Shown piece after piece: positions 48,211-64,000 of a stretch of DNA of 64,000 bases. Made by a program: the position numbers and the translations under genes. Source of the stretch: Solanum dulcamara. Lineage: Eukaryota; Streptophyta; Magnoliopsida; Solanales; Solanaceae. Below the pieces are notes generated by a model. That model was not told where the DNA came from. It worked only from the letters and a program-made list of their open reading frames with translations, and did not search any database. The stretch spans positions 8,922,001 to 8,986,000 of the forward strand of contig NC_077243.1 in NCBI RefSeq assembly GCF_947179165.1. The letters run 5' to 3'. Numbering within the stretch: the stretch's first letter is position 1; each line of letters begins with the position of its first letter.

Positions 48211-50442
48211 TGTAACGCCTTGAAAACTTCCATGTCATGATCAGAACCATCCTTCATAGGCGTATAGGCTTGAACCCGACGCCTTCTAATTTCATATATG
48301 AGTTAGGATCAATTTCTAAGTAATTGAAGTGTGTTGGATGTGTTTAGGGGTCATAAGAGATCTCTAACACCAAGCCAAGTCCAAAGAATTCCCATCGACT
48401 AAGTTTCCGGAATGAGTTCGTGTAAGGGTCAACTTCAAATGACCATATCTCCCAAAATATAATGATCTGGGTGGACCACGACCTACCAAATTAAAGTTCT
48501 TCGAGTCTTCTTTCCAACTCCACCAAGATCGCAATTTTTGGAGTTCGGAGTCAAAAGTTATGACTATTTTACTACATACTAGTACTGCAGGGATATCAGG
48601 CCTAGGCGACCATTGCAGGATTTTTAGGCTTGGCGCTCCAGTGGCGCGACGCGCCACTATAGCGCCAGAAAACAACCTCAGTAGTTTGGTCTATGGCGCG
48701 ACGCGCCACTATTAGGTTGCAGGGTTTTTAAGCCCATTTTTGCTTGCGCTGTAGTGGCGCGATGCGCCACTATAGCGCCAGCAGGGTCTTAGCCCATTTT
48801 CCAGATTTTTAAGGGGCATTTCGGCCTTTCCTTATGTGTTACCCAAAGTGAGGTTGTTTTGAGAGGAAAATTCACCTAGTAAGAGACTCCTAAGCCTCCT
48901 TTCCTTATTCACTCTCACTCACACTCTAAGAACAAAAAGCCCTAACCTCTCAAGTGCTCTCAAGCCTTCTTCCTCCATCTCCAAGAAGATCAAGCCTCCA
49001 TTCTTTTTGAAGTTTTTCATTCAAGAGTTAACTCCTCAAGGTAGCTTCCATCCATGGGTCCTTCCACCCATGGAGTCCGAAAGTTCTTTTAAAATTTTAT
49101 ATTAAAATATTAAGGGTGAATCTTCATGGGCTTTTATATGATGATTTTAAATGCATAGATTATGGTGTATTTTGAGTTTATTTACCTATATTGATGTATT
49201 TTGACTCTCAATTGCATGAATTGAATAATTTTCTAATGTGTCTCTATGAAGGTTTGAAGGAGGGTTTTAAATATGAATGGTGGATTATTTTGAGATGTAT
49301 GCATTTCATCATCCTCTGCTTGCAATAATTCTTCAAAATACATTTAAAGGTTTTATGAAGAAATTCCACCTAGTTTTCCTCATGATTAAAGTAAAGTGAA
49401 ATGGAGTTGAATTGGAAGTTTAAGAAACAAATGCCCATGATTAAGGGAGTCCTGAGAAATGATTGATTGATGATGAAAGGGCTTTTAGCCAAAGAAGGGA
49501 TTCAATGTGAAGGAATAATTCTCACATAGTTGAATCAAATGAAATGTTTAATGAGCTATTCCACCGGAAATGATTTGATGTCTAAAGTTATTCAATGTTT
49601 ATGTTATTATGATATGTATAAATGTTATTCCGTGGGATCTGACCTAGCACCGAATGTAGCATGTAGATGGGGACTCGACCTAAGGGGTCCTTAAGTAAAG
49701 TCTCATGTTGCATTAACTATGTGCCACCATAGGAGCCCTTGTCGGTTAGGCCCTTGTAGCCACCAAATGTTAAATAAATGAATGTAAATTGAATGGAGTT
49801 CTACCCGGCAAGTAGACTCCCCGTGCCAACGTAGGGGGTTATGTTGGATTCCATGTAATAGCTCGCATGGTCTTAAATGTCGGTTATGGTCACTTCCCCA
49901 CAAAAATGAATATTTTAAGGTTTCCTATGATGATGTCCAATGCATGCATTCACTCATGCATATTGATTTCTCATGTCCCTCTTATGTTCTTCGTTTCATA
50001 GCATACTCACATACTTAGTACATTCAAAGTACTAACGCATACTTTTGCCTACATGATATCACCATGTAGGAACCGACGCCGCTCCTCGATCTCCTCCACG
50101 TGGCTAACTCGTATTAGTTGAAGATTTGCTAGTGGTGAGTTCCCATGTTTCGGGAACAACATCCCTTTTATTCTAAACTTTGGTTATGTAGAATAGTAAG
50201 ACTTTATTTAAAGCATTTCGCGACACTTATATTGAGGGTGAGCTAGGGACATGTCTTAGCCCCCGCCAAGTCTACTAGTAGAGGTATGTTTGGACATAAA
50301 TGGATGAAATATTTTTATTTCCGCTTATTATTTTTTACCATTACCAATGAAATGCTTAATGAATGCTAAGAGGTTTGGGTGAGGTACCTTCGGGTATCTC
50401 ATTCGCCGTGTCACGTCTAGGCCTTAGGCTTGGGTCGTGACA
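48211..50442 (+). repeat. solo LTR (large gypsy-type) with perfect target duplication
   Basis: 2,232 bp from TGTAACGCCTTG to GGTCGTGACA. It is flanked on both sides by TTTCT (48206-48210 and 50443-50447). No internal region or second LTR is present, so it is the product of LTR-LTR recombination. It contains three GC-rich palindromes near 48640-48771. Confidence 0.92.
48640..48771. repeat. three palindromes in the solo LTR
   Basis: AGTGGCGCGACGCGCCACT (48640-48658) is a perfect inverted repeat around one base. Shorter or slightly altered copies lie at 48694-48708 and 48753-48771 (GATGCGCC in the last). Each is followed by TAT, and the first and third continue with AGCGCCAG. Confidence 0.9.
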
Positions 50443-50447
50443 TTTCT

Positions 50448-51474
50448 TAATTTGAGAAAACATATCCGAATTAGAGTTTCATTCGGCGTTCAATGTACCA
50501 TCATTTTTTTTGTGAAACCTCTGTTTTTACAAACGTAAGAACCGATTGGAAAGAGATCCCAAAAGCCCATGTACGTCTTTAAACCTCTGCTACAGCATAC
50601 AACGTTCGTCAGGTGAAAAAAAGATCAAAGTGAATATATGAGTTTTGCAGCAAGACCGATCCCGATCTCCTCTATGAATGTGTAATTGTGCCTTTGGTTT
50701 ATGAATCGGTATCAATCGGTATCGCTGCATATGGGTGTTATCTAATAGCTACTTCTTCTATTAGTAGCATCGTATGGAGAGGAGTAGCGATGTTTCGATA
50801 ATTTCTTTGAGAGACGATAGAATTTTATGATAGATGGGACACCTTTTTTAAATTTTTAAAAAGGCTAAAATTTGACTAAAATAGACAAATACAAATGTTG
50901 GCTTTAAGAACATGCCACGTCACCGGCCTAAGATTCTCTTTTATATATATATAAAATTTAAGAAACTAAAAAAGAAATTGAATCTTGTGGTCTAAAGCTT
51001 AGAAATAGATGGATTAATTGTTGTTTTAATAAAAGCACAAGTGAAAGACCAAGAGGTAAGAGAGTTTACTCAATAAATCAAAAGCTCTTGAATATTTATA
51101 AGAAAATATGTGATAAGGCATCCCTATTTATAATATTAAGATATTAAAATAGACTAAGATTCAAAATCTTATTCCTGAATTAGGATAAATTAATTCAAAT
51201 TAGATATAAATTAAATAAATATCAAATGCCAAATTTTAAATTAACTTAAAATTCCCATCCTTAATTTATTTCCTACCATAACATTTACTACTTTTTTAAA
51301 ACAGTGGGAATAAATAGAAAACAGTTCTAGTTGGTCATAATAATTAGTCGTATAATAACGCACAGAATCAAGATGCATGCATCAAAATATCCTCTTTCCT
51401 GGGCATGCTAGCCATTATATCTACCTTTATGGTCCGGATTATACTAGTAAATTTATACCAAATAGGTAATGGCA
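50448..51474. other. gene-free region after solo LTR
   Basis: No gene recognised. The left part probably continues the older sequence split by the solo LTR. A minus-strand TATAAATAGGG near 51121-51131 may mark another degraded LTR. Confidence 0.35.
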
Positions 51475-51476
51475 TA

Positions 51477-51734
51477 CTCTCTCCGTTTTATTTTATTTGA
51501 TTCATGTATCAAAAAAATATTTTATTTTTCTTATTTATTTCAGCAAATTCAGAGAATTTTATTATTATTTTTTATAATACATTTAGTATTAAATAACTAC
51601 ATAAAATAGTAATAGTTAAATTTAAAATTTTAAAGCAACAATAATAATGTTAGTTTAGTAAAATATACTCCTAATTAAAAGAAATTATGAATGTGTCAGA
51701 TAAATAAGAAACAAGTAATATGAAATAAATGGAG
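51477..51734. repeat. Stowaway-like MITE
   Basis: 258 bp between TA dinucleotides. Left end CTCTCCGTTTTATTTTATTTG; right end, inverted, CTCCATTTATTTCATATTAC. The interior is AT-rich. It matches the Tc1/mariner MITE pattern with TA target duplication. Confidence 0.6.
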
Positions 51735-54472
51735 TATTTACAAAATATATGCATACAAGTATTTTTCACTCTTTATTCCCTTGCTTTTTTTTTTTGTTTC
51801 CCATTCAGTATTTTGTATCGATATTGGAACACGACCATTCCAGATTCGTGCCACGTAGGGCCTTATTTGAAGAAAGCATTTCCTATCAAAAAATAATTTC
51901 ATATTTAAAATTCGAACGCGATACCACTGACTACGAAAAGAGCAATCTCACCATGTTACCACATCCGTCGGTAGTCTTTGCTCATTTTTATTTTTTTTGA
52001 TGAGCTAGAAAAGCTGGCTTTGATGATTTGATTACAAAGGGGCCTGAAAAAGTCATGATATTACTGCTCACTTTGCTTTCCTCAAATCCTGCTTTCACTA
52101 TCCAGATATATTATTTAATTTCTTGATCATTCTTTCTTTTTTCCTTTTAATTTTCTACTATGATCTATCAGTACATTACCAATCAGTCACTATTATTCTG
52201 TCTTCTTTAATTTTTCTTTAATCATGTCTTACCTACTGTTTATGGGTGTACGTATTACCTAACTTGTAATCTTGAGCCACGTTTTCCTCAATTTATTTGC
52301 CATGCCTCATGTAACTATATATGAAAAATTGTTGAGTTCTTTTTGAAGGCTACATACGTAAGAATTACTTATATTAGCATAGTATTTCACTATGTAATTA
52401 ATGTCGTGACTCGACAGTGGAATAATTAACATAAACTATATAGTATTTACGTGTTAGTTATTATTGAGATGTCTCGATCTATGAGTATTTGATGACAACT
52501 AACATCCAAAAAAGAGAACCATCAGATTTGTTTGATTAAGGCAATTAAAAACGTAATAGGACATAAAAGAACTAGAATTGCGTATTAGAGGTGTTTTTTT
52601 CCTTTTTCTATGTTAGGTCATTATTAGTTGCGTTATCATCACAATTTCTTATTATTAAGATGCTATGATTTTTTTTCTCTTAAATTAAACATATTAAAGG
52701 TATAATACATAAATATATCTTTTAACTTGACATCAACTAATATTTATGTCCTCCAATTTTAGATAAACCTGTATTAAATTGAACAAGTAGACACACGCGT
52801 CATACGTGTCATAATATACGTAGGACGCTATGTACGATGCGAGTTACCACATAGAATGTCAAATAGGACGTGTGTGACTACTTATACAACTCTATAAAAG
52901 CTTAAGTATTTACTCGTGCACACCCAAAATTTGGGACATAGATGTTAGATGAGGCAAGTAAAAAAACACGTTTTCTCAGTTAATCATTGTAATTTTTTAT
53001 TTTTTTTAATCATAGTCCATCAATAATCATTGTTGAATAACTCTATGAAAATAATTTATAATAGAATTCCAAGACACCTCGCACGAGAAAAAGTTAGTCT
53101 TCACTTGCTATTAGCCACTAATTAAGATGAAAGAAACACAAAATTTGCTTGCTTCTATGCCTAATTAGATTGAGAAAATCAATCTAAATAAATCTAAATG
53201 AGTATTAGATTGATAAAATCAATTTTATACTGTTTTGGTTAGAGCCAATCTTATGTTACCTACATTATGTGGAATGCATGTTATGTATATCTTTAATTTA
53301 ATTAGTCGTGCTTAATTAAAAAGTTTATAGAAAACAAGCGACTTTAGTTTCTTAGCTTTTTTCAAACTTTTTGCCAGAGTAGAAAGATTGTTTAGTATTG
53401 GAATATATCGTCATCAAAGCATTATATATCACAATTCACAAAAAGTAAAAGCTTCCAACTGCAAAACAAAAATTTATTCAATTTACACCATATATTCCAT
53501 TTAATTACAATGTCTGCATAGTTTTAATTTGTACGCAATCGTAGTTATAGTACAACTCTGTAACCGGTTGTTTTGTAGATTGTATTGGCACAATTAATAT
53601 GCAAGGGTAGATCTAGGCGAGGCGATGGTGTTCACCCGAATCCACTCGACAAAAATTTTGTATTTAATATATAAGGTATTGTTTTTTTATTTTCGACATA
53701 TACATATATAGATTTTGAATTAAGATTAGATGCCGACTCAATAATTTCACCTTGAAATTCTTAGTTTAAATTCTAAACATTATATTTTTACTTTTTGACC
53801 CTTTAAATGAAAATTCTAAATCCTTCAACAAAGGTATGATTTCGAAAAATAAAGCAACCGTATAACAATAAGTTTCCAAAAATGGAATGCAAAGATGGGC
53901 ATCTATGTATAAACCCATTTGGGTGACTTTTGGACTCAACCAAAGGCCATATATAGAATAGGAGTAAAATACAAACTGGAAATATGAAAACCACATCACA
54001 TGATATTTGTCCCCTTCCGCACATAAGGTACCTTCCGTACCAATCCGTAACAACCTCCTACTTTTATAATCTAATTATTATTTTCTATATATACTGCAGT
54101 ATCACTGTTTTATGGGACCTTCCACAATAATAGAAGTATGTATACAGCTCACTAAAATAAGTAACCCAGCTTTTTGATTTTTTGAGCTGAAATAGAAATA
54201 ATGTCTACTTTTCATTTGCTGACGACCCACTGTACGAAATCAGATATGTAGATTATGTAATTTACCTGATGATGTAGAATATTTTGTCATGAAACTTAAA
54301 CTCTGATTTTAAAAAAGAAAAATTATGAGTGAATTTATATATGTGACTATGTTGGATAAGAGGTTAGAGATTTCAAACAATGTTCAGTTCTTTCAACCTT
54401 CAAATAATGATTGTTCGATGAATTGAGTCCTAAATGAAATTATCATAGTCTTGACAAATTAAAGTAAATTTT

Positions 54473-54544
54473 GTACGTGTTGAGAGGAGGAGTCTAAGGA
54501 TTATCTTAGTACGTGTTGAGAGGAGGAGTCTAAGGATTATCTTA
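54473..54544. repeat. perfect 36-bp tandem duplication
   Basis: A unit starting GTACGTGTTGAGAGGAGG and ending GATTATCTTA is present twice without differences (54473-54508, 54509-54544). Confidence 0.95.
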
Positions 54545-55977
54545 GAGAAGATGATGAGTAATTAATGATGCAACCTCCTATATATCACAAATATAATTAG
54601 TCATTTTGATATTTTTGACATTTTAGGTACAACTAGAAAACCATAGTCCATAAGGCATTAGTTACTTTTCTCAAAAATGGCTTCTTACTGCTATTCAATT
54701 AGTAAAGTGTTGCATTTAAAAGAAAGTGAAATGATCGATAACTTCGACAAATATTAGTATATACCAGATTTGAGGTGTGTAAAATTATGTTACCATAACT
54801 TATCATCAAAAAACTTTTAAATGTATGTTTGATTCAAGAAAAAGAATTAGATCAAAACTAATGGAAACGTGTCATTATTAGGATAGCTAAAACCCAAAAG
54901 AAAATGTTAGGCAAAGTTGTAAAGGATAATAAAGTGAAGGATCAGCAAAGCCGCTTTGGTAATTGGCACGATGCTTACAAGTCACAAAATACCTATCGGA
55001 AGGGAAAATGCTTACCCGTCAAACGATACAATTGAATTTCTAAGTATGATTTATAGGCATGCGTATTAAATTGAGCTTATAATAAAACAATAAAGAAATA
55101 AATGACAATAATTAAATGACAAATGAATTAAAAAATAATAACAAGTAAAAACAATATGTTAAATTTAGATAGTGAGCATGTATCGTAGCCTTGCAACAAC
55201 ATTAATTAGACAAAGAGGTTGAGAACAGGGAGCTTTTTGTAGTTAAGCACTATTACAAATGACTATATGGCTATTTATAGTGAAATCATATAGGGAGCAT
55301 TCTTAGTCAATCTAACCCCATAAGATCTGTAGTCAATCACGATATTTTTAATTGTATAAGGGTCAATGAGAATCTCGATATTTTTCATGAGGACCTAAAA
55401 GTTTATCTCATCATTATCTTTGTTTGGCTACAATTCAACTTTCAGTCTTGTATCTTCAGAAGTAGATAGTGTTTATTGACATAATACTGGTCCCGACAGT
55501 GTCAATTTTGGATCCTTCTTATCCCAAAAATGTAATCTCCAATACTATCTTTATTAGGCTGCTCTGACCGATTATTCCTGCCACGCGTCACCTCATTATT
55601 AGTCCATCTACCAAACACTATTTTCACCCCATATAGTCATTTAATTCATCAAGCTAAGCAAAAAGAAGATGTACATTCATGGAAGTTGGAACTCAAACAA
55701 GTTGAAACTTGCAAGCATCCTAAATTGTTACTAACATTCTCTCTCTCTATATATATATAAGTACAAGGAATCTGACGCAATTAGAGTTTTAGGATACCTC
55801 CTCCAACTTTTTGTAATATTCCTTTTGGCTTTTCGGCCAACCTGATTATCAAAGTTGGAACACGTTATCAATTAGCACATTTGTGTGCATGATTGATCAT
55901 TTTACTAACTCTTAGCACATGCACTTATATCTCCAGTGCTTTCCTATAAATTGTTTGGCAGTAGTCTAAACGTAGCA

Positions 55978-56001
55978 CATATATATATATATATATATAT
56001 T
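55978..56001. repeat. (AT)n microsatellite
   Basis: About twelve AT units in uninterrupted array after GCAC. Confidence 0.9.
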
Positions 56002-56489
56002 CTAAAGTCCGATACTTCAGCCAAATTTACCAAACACGAAACTTCACTTTCAATTTATATTTAAATTAGTTACTATAATTTTTTTATAAGGTAAATAATT
56101 TTATTTTATTAATGTGGGAAGAACGCTATGTATGAAAAAGTAGGAAACCTACAGAATAGTATGTATAGTTAGTTATTATAGTTTTGACCTACCCTTTTGG
56201 CCGAGCTAAATTATCACCAAAATCCAATGGATTGGTTGGTTCGTAAGAAATCACCAAATAGTGACGGCCCTACATATTACCTTCGGTATGTGCCGCTTAC
56301 CTAATCCAAACATGGGGAGAGAGCACCCCTTCTTCAAAGTTATGAGGTCATTTTGTCGAATACTCTCTCAAGCGTCTTACTATATTTTATTTGTTCACTT
56401 GTGTCGATTTGGACGTTTTCTCGCATAACGGACTATTTTTGCATTGATTCTCGGGGCTGGGGCGTATCAATATTTGGTGAGTGGACGAA

Positions 56490-56738
56490 TGGCATGTCAA
56501 GCCTTGATAAGGTTCTGTACTTTGCATTGAATTAAACTATATGCACCACCGCTTGTTCTTCCCCTCGGTCAATTCCTTTGAGTTCCATTCTTGCCAACGT
56601 ACTCTCCAAATGGGATACTTAACATTGCACAGGTCGGTCCCTCCTCTGGCAGATTCCTCCATTTGCTTCTAACCTACGAGCCGTTTCCAATTGTTGTTCC
56701 CTTCCCAATGGCAGGTTCTTACTTGTTACTCATTCTCA
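56490..56738 (-). pseudogene. rrn16: degraded plastid 16S rRNA sequence (nuclear plastid insertion)
   Basis: The plus strand reads as the reverse complement of plastid 16S rRNA: GGCATGTCAAGCC, then CACCGCTTGT, GGTCAATTCCTTTGAGTT, TTGCCAACGTACTC and GGGATACTTAAC. After a jump of several hundred rRNA bases it continues with AGATTCCTCC, then GAGCCGTTTCCAATTGTTGT and GGCAGGTTCTTAC. The wording fits the plastid rather than the mitochondrial gene. Many substitutions and the internal deletion show an old, non-functional nuclear copy. Confidence 0.8.
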
Positions 56739-58047
56739 CACTCACTAACTTGGCTAAGTTGTGCACTTACTCCACATGATTACACAATTCTCATTGGTAA
56801 TATCAGGACTTTGTACAATCAGTTCATCAATAGGATCGTCTTTCCAATTTGATTTTTTTTTCTGAAAGTTTCAACCTTGTTGACTATGACAACAATCGCA
56901 ACTATGGCAAGGCAGTACACTCTTCTCTCTCACAACCCCTATTCTAATCAAAAGACTAAGGATAGTTATTAAGTTATTCCCAATGGGCTTAGTTAGAGAT
57001 GTATTTTATTAAACTTACTTATTAATGATGTTTTGGAACTTCAAATTTGACTACTACTACTTTTAGTTAATACTAAGAATAGTATGAGAAAAAGTAATAA
57101 ATTTCTCTTATTTTTTTAAAATTAACAAGTAAAATGAAATATCTTTTAATATAGATGTCAAGTAAAATGAAAAGGAAGTAAAATCCAACAATGGTATTTA
57201 ATTAGAGTGGTCCAAAAGCTCTCTATTATATATGTGCACATACTTGGTTCATTTGAAAATTGTTTTCATACTCGTAGTACTCCTCCACCTGGGCTTCAAC
57301 CCAGATGTCTAGTGCCTGCCTACTCATCTAGAACTAGAAAGTAAGGGAAACTTGGATGAATATTTTCATATTGGTGTACACTAGTTTCAAGTTCATCCTG
57401 CCATTAGGATCCACTTACAAAGTAAGGCAAGTTTAAATGCAAAGCTAAAACATCAAATTTGTTAAGCATAAATCTATGAGAAGAAGCATATAAAATACCC
57501 AGTTTAGTCATATGATTAGGAAGAACTGTGATTTAGTTCTCTAATTGAAAAGGCTTAAATCCATTCCCAAGAAAATCAAGGAAAAAGAGGTGCAAAACAC
57601 AAACTCAAAAGGAAATTTTCATACATTTCGAGGAAGGACATCTGCTGTAAGAGTTTATATGCAGTCTCAGGAAATCATAAATACAAAGCTTCACTTAAAA
57701 CAATTGTAAGTTTGCAACACCATATACAAAAGTGAGACAAATATGTAGTAAAACTTCTATTAACAAACCTACAAAAGCCTTAAAACAAAGCAATTAATCT
57801 ACATGTCATCCACCCAAGTTCAAACCCTTCTTCATTTTCCCCTATATCCAAAAAAAATCCCAGCAGTACAACCCAGTCATACCTACATATTACTCCCAAT
57901 CACCTTCTCAAAGATCTGATCTTCTGAATATCAATATTTTTCAAGAATTTGAATATTGATGATCAGATTTTGCTTTGATTTGCTTAGAAACCCATTAAAA
58001 CAACCAACGGAAATCATTAGAATAGTAAAATAAAGTCTTTTATTAAC
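56739..58047. other. 3' flank of the CDPK gene
   Basis: AT-rich with no gene recognised. The right part (from about 57780) is probably the 3' untranslated region of the kinase gene. Confidence 0.45.
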
Positions 58048-63600
<5,553 letters not shown>

Positions 63601-63627
63601 GGCGAAGTGAAATGAGTTGTTCCGCCG

Positions 63628-63678
63628 CTAAAAGTGGTAGCCGGAGGTGGTTGTTGCGGTGGTGGAGATAGAGGACAT
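63628..63678 (-). promoter_or_regulatory. 16-codon upstream ORF of the CDPK gene
   Basis: ATG at 63678 opens MSSISTTATTTSGYHF and stops at TAG 63630-63628, 27 nt before the kinase ATG and in the same frame. A GA-rich leader (63717-63734) lies upstream, so the upstream ATG is probably in the transcript. Confidence 0.55.
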
Positions 63679-63716
63679 GGCACGGCAAAGACTCTTGCTA
63701 TTTTCTGAATTTCGTG

Positions 63717-63734
63717 AGAGAGAGAGAGAGAGAA
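63717..63734. repeat. (GA)n microsatellite in kinase leader/promoter
   Basis: Uninterrupted GA units followed by AAAACGCGG. On the minus strand it is a CT-rich stretch just upstream of the short upstream ORF, a common plant 5' leader feature. Confidence 0.8.
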
Positions 63735-64000
63735 AACGCGGGGTCAGTTGGGGAGTAGTAGTTTTTGAATAAAGTCCATTTATTGCCAAATATTGTTATA
63801 CTCCTATTTTAAAATTGACTATCTTTTTTCTTTAAATTTCTTTTTTTTAAAAGAGAATTTTATTTTATTAAAAAGAAAGAAAATATTGGAGAAATATCCT
63901 GAATCCTTTAAAAAGAATCTATTCCAATATTGGTAATGAAAAAGATGGAAATACTAAGAATTAAATGCACCCCTATTTTTATTATGCGATAGATGTGTTC
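63735..64000. other. CDPK promoter side, window end
   Basis: AT-rich; no clear TATA box or gene seen before the window ends. Confidence 0.4.

Larger units (their letters stand above)
51737..56489. other. gene-free AT-rich region
   Basis: No gene recognised. It holds a perfect 36-bp tandem duplication (listed) and an (AT)n microsatellite at about 55978-56001. Short frames such as 51749-52000 and 53766-54053 show no domain. Confidence 0.45.

Noticed and set aside
47740..48240. Open frames of 71-81 codons as small genes
   Set aside because: They overlap an LTR-like sequence and have no domain.
48364..48675. 103-codon minus-strand frame
   Set aside because: Lies entirely within the solo LTR.
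56353..56779. Two short plus-strand frames as proteins
   Set aside because: They partly translate the plastid 16S rRNA remnant.

Overview
This is a plant nuclear window, almost certainly from a Solanaceae genome (tomato, potato, pepper or tobacco type). It is AT-rich, its genes have many introns, and it carries plant LTR retrotransposons and MITEs. The proton pump here matches what I know of tomato LHA1 and tobacco PMA1-3. Species cannot be fixed from the sequence alone.

Layout. 773-6458: a Ty3/gypsy chromovirus with almost identical LTRs but three coding lesions. 6459-17337: gene-free, with one old solo LTR (11265-13063). 17338-19400 and 25271-28686 (+): two tandem NPF2-type (NRT1/PTR) transporter genes with the same intron layout, separated by a decayed LINE fragment and MITEs. 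29189-30794 (-): a small three-exon gene encoding only a PB1 domain of auxin-response-factor type, with no B3 DNA-binding domain. 31583-38135 (-): a 21-exon plasma-membrane H+-ATPase gene of 956 residues, including one GC-AG intron. 40265-45385 (-): a Ty1/copia element with an open 1315-residue gag-pol frame but apparently one LTR, set between 215-bp direct repeats. 48211-50442: a solo LTR with a perfect 5-bp target duplication. About 56490-56738: degraded plastid 16S rRNA sequence. 58048-63600 (-): a seven-exon group III calcium-dependent protein kinase of CPK10/CPK30 type.

The genes do not form a pathway cluster. There is a loose physiological link: the H+-ATPase makes the proton gradient that NPF transporters use, and CDPKs are known regulators of membrane transport. 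Physical proximity is not evidence of co-regulation.

Exon boundaries were assigned by hand from reading frame, splice dinucleotides and family knowledge. All spliced frames close without internal stops. I found no convincing new biological system. The items most worth a second look are the B3-less ARF-type gene, the 215-bp duplication around the copia insertion, the short upstream ORFs in three genes, and the young but disabled gypsy copy.
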